Virus record (IMG/VR): IMGVR_UViG_3300048839_000561
Coordinates: 1 to 35,776 of that record
Length of the DNA stretch: 35,776 bases
DNA from: a virus
Reading direction: 5' to 3' (one strand)
Below, in pieces: positions 1-6,479 of this stretch; the stretch's first letter is position 1; each line of letters opens with the position of its first letter. The notes below the pieces were generated by a model that ran no database searches, was not told the origin of the DNA, and saw only the letters and a program-made list of their open reading frames with translations. The position numbers and the translations under genes were made by a program.

Positions 1-52
1 GGTATCAAAACTGATCCTGGCCACTTCCGCTCCCTCTAGATGTAAATCCGGC

Positions 53-115
53 GGGTGCGGTTCAGCGGCCAAAACGGGGGATGTACGTCCCGCCCCAGCA
101 CAATGAACCGCACCC
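53..115. repeat. 12-bp perfect inverted repeat, intergenic
   Basis: GGGTGCGGTTCA at 53-64 is exactly complementary to TGAACCGCACCC at 104-115. The 39-base loop can itself fold, for example GGGA 78-81 with TCCC 88-91. It lies just after the stop codon of the leftward annealing-protein gene. No T-run follows on either strand, so a simple intrinsic terminator is not supported. It could be a protein-binding site, an RNA hairpin that stabilises the 3' end, or a processing site. Bases 1-52 hold nothing I recognise. Confidence 0.6.
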
Positions 116-134
116 TATTTCTGATCAAAATCGA

Positions 135-947
135 CTACTGACCTGCGCTTGCAAATGCCTGATTCATGGCCTGCGCCGGTTGGTCCGGTGGGGACATATC
201 CGGGAAGTGCTCATAGGCTTTTGCGAACCCGTCAGTGATCGACTTGTAAATCTTTTGGAACCCGACCAGGTCGTGCTCCGTAATCGCTTCAGCTTTGCGT
301 TTAAGCTTGTTTTCAATGGAGGAGCGGCTAACCCCAAGCTTCTCGAACGACTCAAGCATGGCCTGGATTCGAGCGGCTAGGGGGCGATCGTTGCGGCTGG
401 CTAGTGTCTTCTCGCACTGCTCGATTGCCGCTTCGATAATGTCGCCAGGGATGAGCCCGAGGATGCACGCGCGCAGGCGCCGGGCGCCGTTGTTGGCGAC
501 AAGCTCATAGATATCGCGAACTTCCGTTAGTTTGTAAGAGCCCTTCTTCGTGTTCCGAACGTGCGGTACGGTGAAGATCTTCTCTTGCCGGACGTTGGTC
601 TCAATGTCCCAAGCATATGCCTGCGCCGTAGACTCGCCGTTCTCCTGGCGAAGCTCGCGCACACCAAAGATTAGATTGCCGAACTTTTGCGCGATCGCTT
701 CAGCAAGGCGAATGCTTGGCCCGGTGACGGTCTCATTGCCGCGAGGAAACGCATACATGGCTGACTCAGCAAGTTGAATGCGCTTGCAATCGGCAATGAC
801 AGCGGTCTTCACTCTTTCAATGTCTCGCGGAAACTGGCGGGCGATGATGATTTGCCCCTGAACCTCTTGCACTTCGCGCGAGACGGCAACCTGCATCAAA
901 CCGGTTTGTTGTGGAGCCGCTGGCTGTGCCTGTAGTGTTGTTGTCAT
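135..947 (-). CDS. Predicted phage single-strand annealing/recombination protein
   Basis: A 270-residue protein beginning MTTTLQAQ. I chose the ATG at 947, not the one at 956, because AAGGA sits 8 bases before 947, whereas the 956 ATG would overlap that ribosome site. The protein is soluble, with a central conserved-looking block around residues 60-150 (GPSIRLAEAIAQ, NGARRLRACILGLIPGD) and a basic stretch near residues 200-210. The block resembles uncharacterised phage proteins that travel with nucleases. Its place directly downstream of a PD-(D/E)XK exonuclease, 21 bases away, matches exonuclease/annealing pairs such as Red alpha/beta or RecE/RecT. The annealing role is therefore inferred from context; I do not see a diagnostic RecT, Erf or Rad52 motif. 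Confidence 0.6.
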   Translation of the reverse strand: MTTTLQAQPAAPQQTGLMQVAVSREVQEVQGQIIIARQFPRDIERVKTAVIADCKRIQLAESAMYAFPRGNETVTGPSIRLAEAIAQKFGNLIFGVRELRQENGESTAQAYAWDIETNVRQEKIFTVPHVRNTKKGSYKLTEVRDIYELVANNGARRLRACILGLIPGDIIEAAIEQCEKTLASRNDRPLAARIQAMLESFEKLGVSRSSIENKLKRKAEAITEHDLVGFQKIYKSITDGFAKAYEHFPDMSPPDQPAQAMNQAFASAGQ

Positions 948-968
948 GTCGTACATCCTTTTTGTTGT

Positions 969-1811
969 TTAAACGCCGTAAAACCTCGAGAGCCCCATCG
1001 TGACGAACTCTTGCGGGTAGGCTGGCCAACTCTCTTTCGCTGCGCAGTTGAGAAATGAGGTAAGTGCCGCGCGGTACTCGGCGCGACCGGCTTCGATCAG
1101 AGTGTCGTCGGCGGCGTAGAAGGCGATGGCATAGGGGCTGCTTTTTTCGACGGCTACCCAGCCGAAGCTTTTGACGTCGGAGCCCATGGCCTTGCGAAAG
1201 CCATCGAGATAGAAAGCCGCCGAAAGGTGATACTTGTAGATTTCCGATTGCCGTTGGAAGGCGCGGAACGTGGCGTCGGTTGTCGTCTTGAGGTCGATAA
1301 TGATGCCGGCGTTCAGGTAATCGGCGCGAGCCCTGCAAAGTATCCCAGTCTCTTCGTCGACCCAGTATGCTGACACCTCCGCCTTGCCTCCTGAGAGGAC
1401 GCGGCTTGCGAGAGTGTTGGCCTCGACTGACTTGCGGAGGTTTGAAACAAGGTCGTGGTCTTTCCGGCTGGCGATGTCTTTGCCGGCCGCTTCACGCGAG
1501 AACGCTTCGAATGTTGCCTTGCCCTCTTTGGTTCGCTTGTCGCACTCGGGAGCAACGGCAACCTCGCGCTCGTACCTCTCGGGCTCCAGGATGCCAACGT
1601 GAGCCAGCCGACCTTGACGCAGGGCTTCGCTGTCGCGTTCCTCTGCCATGTACGCCTTGAAGTGAGCTGGCGACGTCAGCATCGCTTTTAGGCCGGTTGA
1701 GCTGAGGCCTGGTCCCCCGTGGTAGAGGTCTATCGGCAAGTCGAACAGGCCAACCAGTTCGCCTTTTGATTCGAGATCCTGAAGTTCTTCAATTGTTGAG
1801 ATCTTGCGCAT
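969..1811 (-). CDS. PD-(D/E)XK exonuclease (DUF3799/YqaJ-like)
   Basis: A 280-residue putative exonuclease that would resect double-stranded DNA ends for recombination. The family signature is visible: a GRLAH segment near residues 67-71, a catalytic glutamate in AEVSAYW (E145), the D-x-K motif in IIDLKTT (D173, K175), and a following helix with conserved polar residues (QSEIYKYHLSAAFY, residues 188-201). Length is normal for phage nucleases of this group. AAAGGAG lies a few bases before the ATG. It is the first gene of a leftward operon, followed by the annealing protein. The operon starts opposite an XRE regulator, so this pair is probably repressor-controlled early recombination. Confidence 0.85.
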   Translation of the reverse strand: MRKISTIEELQDLESKGELVGLFDLPIDLYHGGPGLSSTGLKAMLTSPAHFKAYMAEERDSEALRQGRLAHVGILEPERYEREVAVAPECDKRTKEGKATFEAFSREAAGKDIASRKDHDLVSNLRKSVEANTLASRVLSGGKAEVSAYWVDEETGILCRARADYLNAGIIIDLKTTTDATFRAFQRQSEIYKYHLSAAFYLDGFRKAMGSDVKSFGWVAVEKSSPYAIAFYAADDTLIEAGRAEYRAALTSFLNCAAKESWPAYPQEFVTMGLSRFYGV

Positions 1812-1880
1812 TGGTACATCTCCTTTGCGGGGTTGGTGTGGTGCCCTGTTTGTTTATTGGGCATGTCGTTTTACGCCATG

Positions 1881-1920
1881 TATACTTGATAACTACGGCG
1901 TTATAAAGTATAAACTTTAA
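1881..1920. promoter_or_regulatory. Operator palindrome overlapping a sigma-70 promoter
   Basis: TATACTTGATAAC (1881-1893) and GTTATAAAGTATA (1900-1912) form an inverted repeat with 12 of 13 bases matching and a 6-base spacer. A second hairpin-like repeat, TAAAGT-N4-ACTTTA, covers 1904-1919. A rightward promoter lies on top of it: TTGATA (1886-1891), 17 bases, TATAAA (1909-1914), each one mismatch from consensus. A weaker leftward candidate, TTTATA-N17-TATACA, uses the same DNA in the other direction. The site sits between the exonuclease operon and the HTH gene, so it is the natural binding site for that regulator and a plausible autoregulatory switch. Confidence 0.7.
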
Positions 1921-1954
1921 CTGCTTGCCCATGTATTTAAAATGCATGGGAAAA

Positions 1955-2260
1955 ATGGCACCAATCTTTGCCCGAAATTTGAAGACTTTGCGCGTAGCTC
2001 GTGGGCTTACCCAAGAAGGGCTGGCGCAGCTTACTGATTTGAGCTGGGGCTCAATTGCTCGCATGGAAGGCGGCAAACAATGGTTTGGTTTAAAGACGCT
2101 TGGAAGTCTTGCAAAGGCTCTCGAAGTCGAAGAGTCCGCCCTGTTTTTCGATCCTGATCTAGTTCCCAACAAAGACCTGATTAATCTGATACCGAAACGC
2201 GACCTGTTGAAGGTCATCGCCTCCGCCATGGAAGCCAGCCCGCGCAAAAAGAAGAAGTGA
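1955..2260 (+). CDS. XRE-family repressor-like regulator
   Basis: A small helix-turn-helix DNA-binding protein of about 101 residues. The HTH-XRE domain covers roughly residues 5-60 (NLKTLRVARGLTQEGLAQL, then SWGSIARMEGGK as the recognition helix region). The C-terminus is very basic (RKKKK). There is no peptidase or dimerisation domain, so it is not a LexA/lambda-CI type with self-cleavage. Possible starts are 1925 (TTG), 1931, 1946 and 1955. The promoter predicts transcription from about 1921, and GGGA precedes 1955, so I favour 1955; 1946 is also possible. It faces away from the exonuclease operon across the operator palindrome and is the best candidate for the lysogeny repressor of the leftward early operon. 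Confidence 0.8.
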   Translation: MAPIFARNLKTLRVARGLTQEGLAQLTDLSWGSIARMEGGKQWFGLKTLGSLAKALEVEESALFFDPDLVPNKDLINLIPKRDLLKVIASAMEASPRKKKK

Positions 2261-2297
2261 GAACCGACCCCATGCTTGCCCGATCTGGGGCCGGCTC
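2261..2297 (+). terminator. Candidate terminator after the first HTH gene
   Basis: A GC-rich stem, 10 of 12 positions paired (2261-2272 with 2286-2297, core CCCCA/TGGGG), begins right after the TGA stop. The following bases (CCTTATT) are only weakly T-rich, so termination may be inefficient. Confidence 0.45.
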
Positions 2298-2622
2298 CCT
2301 TATTCTCAGGCCACCCCGAGAAATTCGAAACTAAGTAATTACCCCCAAGCATACGATCCGCCTCAGGTGAGTTTGACTGAGTTTGCGCATGGAGTACGGT
2401 CCCGTACTGTCGCTACAAACCAGGCTATTGCTCTAAAATCACTGCTGTTTTAATTGGGGGCTAGGGAACCCAAACCCCAGCCCCCGCCGAAACCTTTCCC
2501 GCTTCTCCATGAAAAGCTTGAAGAACGAATACAACAGAATAGACTAGTGGTCAACGCACAAATATGGTGACCGCTGGTAACTGTTAACTTTTAGTCAATG
2601 ATATTAGAATGAAGGGCTAGAG
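2298..2622. promoter_or_regulatory. Non-coding control interval between the two HTH genes
   Basis: No convincing gene lies here. It holds a direct repeat TGAGTTTG at 2368-2375 and 2378-2385 (10-bp step), then a short palindrome AGTACGG-TC-CCGTACT at 2393-2408. Further on is a hairpin with GGGGGCT 2456-2462 pairing AGCCCCC 2479-2485, with no T-run after it. The repeat plus palindrome look like operator half-sites for one of the flanking HTH proteins. I could not place a convincing promoter for the second HTH gene. Confidence 0.45.
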
Positions 2623-2985
2623 ATGTTCGGCGCTGGGGTAAACGTAATTTTGATCGCGGTGGCAAAAAAGATCTTCGCTGCGAACCTTGTCAGGCTTCGC
2701 AAAGAGCGAGGTTTGAGTCAGGGCAAATTGGCTGCGATGGCAGGTGTCACGCCGTCTCAAATCTCTTTTTGGGAGAATGAGAACAACGACAAAGGCGCGA
2801 GCTTCGAAAGCTTAGACGCCCTCGCCGACGCCTTGAACGTCTCATATGAAGAACTGTGGAAAACCACTCCCGACAAGCCGCTGCCTCCGCCTCGAATGGA
2901 ACGAAAGCCAACCCCGCGTGAGGTGGTTCGCGCAATCAGGGAAAACCCGGATCTGTATCAGGTCAGCGTGTCTCTCAAAAAATGA
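2623..2985 (+). CDS. XRE-family transcriptional regulator
   Basis: A 120-residue helix-turn-helix protein. The HTH-XRE domain lies around residues 18-75, with RLRKERGLSQGKLAAMAG, then TPSQISFWENE as the recognition helix and LDALADALNVSYEEL closing the domain. The C-terminal third (about residues 78-120) is proline- and charge-rich with no fold I recognise. AAGGG is placed 7 bases before the ATG. It is in the same direction as the first regulator, 360 bases downstream, and precedes the lipoprotein cargo genes. It could be a second switch protein or a regulator of the cargo genes. Confidence 0.8.
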   Translation: MFGAGVNVILIAVAKKIFAANLVRLRKERGLSQGKLAAMAGVTPSQISFWENENNDKGASFESLDALADALNVSYEELWKTTPDKPLPPPRMERKPTPREVVRAIRENPDLYQVSVSLKK

Positions 2986-3008
2986 TCTCATTCTTTCTTA
3001 TTTAGGAA

Positions 3009-3028
3009 CATAGGGTAAACACCCTATG
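3009..3028. repeat. 8-bp inverted repeat, possible operator or weak hairpin
   Basis: CATAGGGT (3009-3016) and ACCCTATG (3021-3028) are perfectly complementary with a 4-base loop. It follows the second HTH gene by 23 bases and lies about 95 bases before the first lipoprotein gene. No T-run follows, so an operator for the lipoprotein transcript is as likely as a terminator. Confidence 0.4.
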
Positions 3029-3123
3029 ACGGATGGTCGTCCTATCCCAAAATCTGGCACTTCTCCCTATTGAGTTTTCCTGCCCTCACTCCGAATGGTG
3101 CTTACATCTTCGGAGGGCATCGC

Positions 3124-3444
3124 ATGAAAATCGCTTTCGCATTCTTCTTCTCTCTTTCATTTTTTGGCTGCGTCACGCCAGCATCTCAAGAAGCACTGAA
3201 CATCAAAGAAGCCGACGAAAATATGATCGAGGATTGCACCTTCAAGGGCGAGGTTCGCGGTCAATCGCATTTCGGCGGAAAGCTGGGAGCCGAGACCGGA
3301 ATATCTAATGCCAAAGATGAGGCGCGCGAGAGGGCGGCGACCAAGAGAGCTACCCATATTGTATGGAAATCAGAAGTAATCGCGGACAAGGATAGGCCGA
3401 CGTCGGTTGTCGGACGTGCTTACCTCTGCGAAGACGAAGAATAA
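3124..3444 (+). CDS. DUF4156-like small lipoprotein (cargo gene)
   Basis: A 106-residue predicted outer-envelope lipoprotein. The signal peptide is short and phenylalanine-rich (MKIAFAFFFSLSFFGC), ending in a lipobox at Cys16. The mature part has CTFKGEVRG early, a middle helix rich in Ala/Arg (DEARERAATKRA), and a C-terminal VVGRAYLC, so two cysteines could form a disulphide. This arrangement resembles the YjeI/DUF4156 lipoprotein family; I rate that as likely, not certain. GGAGGG lies 6-7 bases before the ATG at 3124; earlier in-frame starts would spoil the signal peptide. It and its neighbour sit in the regulatory region of the phage, as lysogenic-conversion (moron) genes often do. Confidence 0.7.
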   Translation: MKIAFAFFFSLSFFGCVTPASQEALNIKEADENMIEDCTFKGEVRGQSHFGGKLGAETGISNAKDEARERAATKRATHIVWKSEVIADKDRPTSVVGRAYLCEDEE

Positions 3445-3464
3445 CTAAAGCGGGAGAGGCCGAT

Positions 3465-4064
3465 ATGAAACGTATTTCGTTAGCACTTCTATTCAGCGCT
3501 TTTTTCACTGCATGCGGCAGCGGATCAGATGACTCATCAACTGCATCGAAGTCATGGCCGGAGCTGGCCGGAACTTGGGTGTCAGATTGCACCATCGCCG
3601 GGCCTTGGAATATTAAGGGGAATCGCGTTTACAATGATGTGTCCACTACGCTCCAGGTGACTTTCTACTATGACAAAACCTGCTTTACCGCTTGGGGGCG
3701 CACTAATTACGAGGATTCCTATTCGGTCGGTGAGAACGTTGCTAATTCCACGACGACAAAAAATGTCGACTTCACGTCACGCTCAGGCACCCTCACGATC
3801 ACCAACGACGCAGAAATCGCTGATGCTAACGAGGGAAGCCTGTATGGTTATACAGATTGGAAGCTGAATGAAGCGAAGGACATTCTCGGTAGAAAGTTTA
3901 ACGTGAATTCAGTAGCTGAGCGCGGCGTTGGTTCCGTTGATTATTCCATCGTCAAAATAGAAGGCAATAAGCTGTATAATGGCGACAATGACACAGGTGA
4001 CGGTACGACCCCAGAAAAAAGACCGACGGCTGTGTCGAACGACCGCGCACTCATCAAGCAATAG
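3465..4064 (+). CDS. Predicted lipoprotein, function unknown (cargo gene)
   Basis: A 199-residue protein with a lipoprotein signal peptide (MKRISLALLFSAFFTAC, lipobox cysteine at residue 17), followed by a Gly/Ser/Asp linker (GSGSDDSSTASK) typical of surface lipoproteins. The mature part is rich in Thr, Asn, Tyr and Gly and starts with a WPELAGTWVSDC segment, which recalls lipocalin-like or other small beta-barrel lipoproteins; I do not assign a family. GGGAG lies about 9-10 bases before the ATG, 20 bases after the previous lipoprotein gene, so the two are probably co-transcribed. It ends four bases before the stop of a convergent gene. Confidence 0.65.
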   Translation: MKRISLALLFSAFFTACGSGSDDSSTASKSWPELAGTWVSDCTIAGPWNIKGNRVYNDVSTTLQVTFYYDKTCFTAWGRTNYEDSYSVGENVANSTTTKNVDFTSRSGTLTITNDAEIADANEGSLYGYTDWKLNEAKDILGRKFNVNSVAERGVGSVDYSIVKIEGNKLYNGDNDTGDGTTPEKRPTAVSNDRALIKQ

Positions 4065-4067
4065 AAT

Positions 4068-4367
4068 CTAATCAAATTGGCGGAACTCTCTCGGGCCAAA
4101 AAGGCTTTCGTCCGCCAATTGATCCAAGGCCCCATTGATAGCTCCAATGATTTGTTTGGGTATTTTGGCCCCACTGCTTTTGGGAACCCCGAGCGTTATT
4201 GTTTTGTTTTCACTCCTGCAAACAATGCAGAAGGCTTTGAAAACTGGATAACGATCAGAGCTAGCCATGTGTCTTGTCATGTTACGACATTTGGGGCAGT
4301 CGAATATTTGACTGCGGCCCCCAAGCCCATTTTGATTCAGCCACACTTGCTGTCGGATGTTGCGCAC
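4068..4367 (-). CDS. Small zinc-ribbon protein
   Basis: A roughly 99-residue protein with two cysteine pairs (CPKC, then CIVC about 25 residues later), a classic spacing for a zinc ribbon, and a helical C-terminus. I prefer the GTG at 4367 because GGGGG lies 7 bases upstream; an earlier GTG at 4400 has a poorer site. It is the only leftward gene between 1811 and 6480 and converges on the second lipoprotein gene. The opposite strand is also open here (4077-4385), but that reading lacks any motif. Function unknown; nucleic-acid binding is a reasonable guess. Confidence 0.5.
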   Translation of the reverse strand: MRNIRQQVWLNQNGLGGRSQIFDCPKCRNMTRHMASSDRYPVFKAFCIVCRSENKTITLGVPKSSGAKIPKQIIGAINGALDQLADESLFGPREFRQFD

Positions 4368-4400
4368 TATGTTGCCCCCATGTAGAGCGCATGTATGCAC

Positions 4401-5177
4401 GCCTTACCATTTGGCTGTCAACTGCATTTCCATTTGACAATTGCAAGATGCAAGAACCCCTTAGATCCCTTAAAAGTCTGATTGATCTCAGGCTTAAGGC
4501 ACCTCTTGAGAGCATCCACCCCTTCTGCAACCTCTCAGTCTCTACTGAGTCTGGCAGTCCACCTCACTCGATTGCGAAGCAATCAACCAGGTGTTCATGT
4601 GGATCTCGGGTATGTCCGACTTCTTGCCAGGGAGGTTGCGGTGCTAGCTGAGAGTCTTCAACTCAGCCTGCGTGGTCAACGCCCATAAGACCATTGGGAT
4701 GTATTGGGAAGGCAATCTGCGAAAAGCTACCCCGGACACGGTCATGTCCTACACCACTTCCACCTTTGTCTGGCTATGAATCGGTTGTCTCGGAGGTCTT
4801 TGGGCAAGTCACGGCATCGGTGTGTTCTATAACCGCAGTTTCCACCTATCCGCGCTCGGGCACCAAAGTCCTCTTAGTGCTGCCTTGCGCTTATGAATTT
4901 ACGCAAAGCATGGCCATCGCTCGGGCACTTCTCCCGATCACTCTTCATTTTTGTTCGCACCGGAAAGAAAGGTAAACCGGTGGCTTTTCTCGGAGATGGG
5001 AAGGTCATCGGGGCATATGATTTGGGTGGCCCCGTGGTGCAATTAGGACGGCAAAGATATTTGAGCAATGAGGCAGTTCGCAGCGACGGTAATAAACCGT
5101 ACTAAGGCGCAATCCAAACTCACCAAAGCGTAATGGAAGGAGTTTGACACCCCCGCCCAGACTGCCATGCTGGGCTA
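4401..5177. other. 0.8-kb interval without a clear gene; dense hairpins, possible structured RNA
   Basis: No reading frame here has a good ribosome site and recognisable protein character. Successive hairpins on the plus strand are: CCTTAA/TTAAGG with inner GTCTGA/TCAGGC (4468-4499); CTGC/GCAG with inner CTCAGT/ACTGAG (4525-4557); CACCT/AGGTG with inner GATTGC-GAA-GCAATC (4560-4593); GCTGAG/CTCAGC (4647-4667); TGGTC/GACCA (4673-4693); GGACA/TGTCC (4734-4749); TTGCG/CGCAA (4885-4906); TCGGG/CCCGA (4921-4937). The first three are compound stems of 10-12 bp placed nearly end to end. A 70-codon frame at 4893-5105 might code, but it has no ribosome site. TTGACA at 4434-4439 has no matching -10. 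Strand and function are open. Confidence 0.4.
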
Positions 5178-5564
5178 ATGATCAAAAGCATCGTCATCCC
5201 ACTTGAGCCCTTTGCTAAAGGCCGCCCCCGGTTCGGCAAGGGGTTCACCTACACGCCGACGAAAACAAGAAACCTCGAAAAGACTCTTACCGCATACATC
5301 AAAAGCCTGTGGAAGGGTGAGCCTTGGCTTGGCGCTCTTGCAGTGACGATACGGTTTACTGTGAAGCGCCCGAAAAGCGTGAAGGCGACGAAGCGGCCTT
5401 GGCCCGCGGTGAAGCCGGACCTCGATAATCTCGCCAAGAGTCTGTTCGACTGTTCCAATGGAATTATTTGGCAGGACGATGCCCAGGTCGTGAGCCTCAG
5501 CGCCGAAAAGTCCTACGGCAAGGCCGGCGAAATCTGGATGGCCGTGGCGAGGTATGAGGGGTGA
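5178..5564 (+). CDS. rusA: RusA-family Holliday junction resolvase
   Basis: A 128-residue endonuclease predicted to cut Holliday junctions during phage recombination or before packaging. The family core is clear: KPDLDNLAKSLFD gives the catalytic aspartates D81 and D83 and lysine K87, and IIWQDDAQV adds D100/D101. The N-terminus (LEPFAKGRPRFGKGFTYTP) is also typical. Length fits the family. The ribosome site before the ATG is weak. It is a rightward single gene ending at a strong terminator, separated from the other recombination genes (135-1811). Confidence 0.92.
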   Translation: MIKSIVIPLEPFAKGRPRFGKGFTYTPTKTRNLEKTLTAYIKSLWKGEPWLGALAVTIRFTVKRPKSVKATKRPWPAVKPDLDNLAKSLFDCSNGIIWQDDAQVVSLSAEKSYGKAGEIWMAVARYEG

Positions 5565-5619
5565 GGATGTTACTTCATGACTCGTTGGGGGCAGGGCTAT
5601 AACCGCCGCATCTCCTTGT

Positions 5620-5653
5620 ACCGCCTCCGGCAATTGTGCTTGGGGCGGTTTTA
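5620..5653 (+). terminator. Rho-independent terminator after rusA
   Basis: A 13-position stem (5620-5632 with 5637-5649, one mismatch and two G-U pairs, core ACCGCC/GGCGGT), an ATTG loop, then TTTTATTA. It lies about 55 bases after the rusA stop. Confidence 0.85.
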
Positions 5654-5726
5654 TTAGGGCATCCGCGGCATGTCACCTGTACCCCCTTAAATTTGCCGCC
5701 GTTTTAATCTAAACAAAACGAATGGT

Positions 5727-5741
5727 TACAATATTCTTGTA
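5727..5741. promoter_or_regulatory. AT-rich control region of the toxin-antitoxin pair with a short palindrome
   Basis: TACAA-TATTC-TTGTA is a 5-bp inverted repeat in the AT-rich stretch (5680-5770) upstream of the toxin gene. A weak promoter fit is TTGTAT (5737-5742), 17 bases, TAAAGT (5760-5765). Toxin-antitoxin operons usually repress themselves at such sites, which is the only reason to propose an operator here. Confidence 0.35.
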
Positions 5742-5811
5742 TTCATCGTATTTTTATACTAAAGTAATTCCAGATTCTGCCGATAAGTCTTCTATAAGGG
5801 GGGCGGGCAGG

Positions 5812-6078
5812 ATGACATACAGGGTTGAAATCAAGCGACAGGCGATCAAACAGCTTAACAAGATCGCTTCGATTTATCAGGGGCCGATCCTGGCGGCGAT
5901 CAAAGGGCTTGAGAATAACCCGAGGTCAAACGGTGACGGCAAAATGTCAGGCGTCGCTGACCAGTATAAGCTGCGAGTGGGCAAGTACCGCATCATATAC
6001 ACGATCAACGACGACGTGCTCTTTGTGGAAGTCATCAAAATCGGCCACAGGAGCCACGTCTACAACGACAACAAGTGA
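5812..6078 (+). CDS. RelE/ParE-superfamily toxin
   Basis: An 88-residue toxin of the RelE fold, which in this family cuts mRNA on the ribosome (RelE type) or blocks gyrase (ParE type). Family marks are the basic N-terminal helix (VEIKRQAIKQLNKI), the strand pair YKLRVGKYRIIYTIND, and the C-terminal GHRSHVY that carries the usual His/Arg/Tyr. I use the ATG at 5812, where a GGGCGGGCAGG purine run is adjacent; a longer frame from 5722 adds a hydrophobic tail that does not belong to the fold. It is followed 8 bases later by the antitoxin, a toxin-first order as in higBA-type loci. Confidence 0.88.
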   Translation: MTYRVEIKRQAIKQLNKIASIYQGPILAAIKGLENNPRSNGDGKMSGVADQYKLRVGKYRIIYTINDDVLFVEVIKIGHRSHVYNDNK

Positions 6079-6086
6079 GGTGCAAC

Positions 6087-6383
6087 ATGGGACGACCAAA
6101 AATGAATGAAGCAAAAAAGAAGACCTCTATTAGCGTGTCACTGAGTCCAGGCGTCATGGCTGAGGTCAGCCGCGTTGATAACAAATCGCATTTTCTGGAT
6201 CAATGCGTCGGTGTTGCCAGCGGCTTAAGCGGAGTAATCAAGGCTTTGCGTGACAAGACCATGAGCTTCGAAGACGCAATGGAAGAGCTTGAGGACTTCG
6301 CCAGCATTTACGATGCACAGTTTGAAGAGAGCTACCCAATCGCAGTTCTTGAAAATCGCGACATCCGCAAAACCGGCAGCTAA
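6087..6383 (+). CDS. Antitoxin partner of the RelE-type toxin
   Basis: A 98-residue protein. Its N-terminus (MGRPKMNEAKKKTSISVSLS) is basic and leads into a short strand then helices (PGVMAEVSRVDNKSHFLDQC), the pattern of a ribbon-helix-helix DNA-binding domain. The C-terminal half is acidic (SFEDAMEELEDFASIYDAQFEES), as expected for a segment that wraps and neutralises a basic toxin. GAGG lies 6 bases before the ATG at 6087. Assignment as antitoxin rests on these features and on being directly downstream of the toxin gene. The stop codon overlaps the T-run of the facing late-operon terminator. Confidence 0.75.
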   Translation: MGRPKMNEAKKKTSISVSLSPGVMAEVSRVDNKSHFLDQCVGVASGLSGVIKALRDKTMSFEDAMEELEDFASIYDAQFEESYPIAVLENRDIRKTGS

Positions 6384-6422
6384 AGAAAAGAAACCTCCCC
6401 GTAGTTTGCTGCTACGGAGAGG
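6381..6422 (-). terminator. Terminator of the leftward late operon
   Basis: On the minus strand an 11-position stem (6412-6422 with 6394-6404, one mismatch, core CTACGG/CCGTAG) with a 7-base loop is followed by TTTCTTTTCTTTA (complement of 6393-6381). It lies downstream of the endolysin, the last late gene, and overlaps the stop codon of the convergent antitoxin gene. Confidence 0.85.
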
Positions 6423-6428
6423 CTTCCC

Positions 6429-6472
6429 GACTCGCGAGTCTTGGCTGGAAGTGCGGGATGGCTTCGCACTTC
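6429..6472. repeat. Perfect 12-bp palindrome and 8-bp hairpin before the late terminator
   Basis: GACTCGCGAGTC (6429-6440) is a perfect palindrome. GAAGTGCG (6448-6455) pairs exactly with CGCACTTC (6465-6472). Both lie between the endolysin stop and the terminator, so the late mRNA would end in three consecutive hairpins. They may protect the 3' end or bind a protein. Confidence 0.5.
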
Positions 6473-6479
6473 TACCATT

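Noticed and set aside
2456-2485. Hairpin GGGGGCT/AGCCCCC as a terminator
   Set aside because: No T-run follows on either strand.
4077-4385. A 102-codon rightward frame opposite the zinc-ribbon gene
   Set aside because: It lacks motifs and a ribosome site, while the leftward frame has two properly spaced cysteine pairs.
4893-5105. A 70-codon frame in the hairpin-rich interval
   Set aside because: The second half looks protein-like, but there is no ribosome site and the first half is atypical. Kept only as an alternative in the interval entry.
4401-5177. Retron, group II intron or IscB-type guide RNA
   Set aside because: No reverse transcriptase, no domain V-like hairpin and no IscB/TnpB gene is present nearby.
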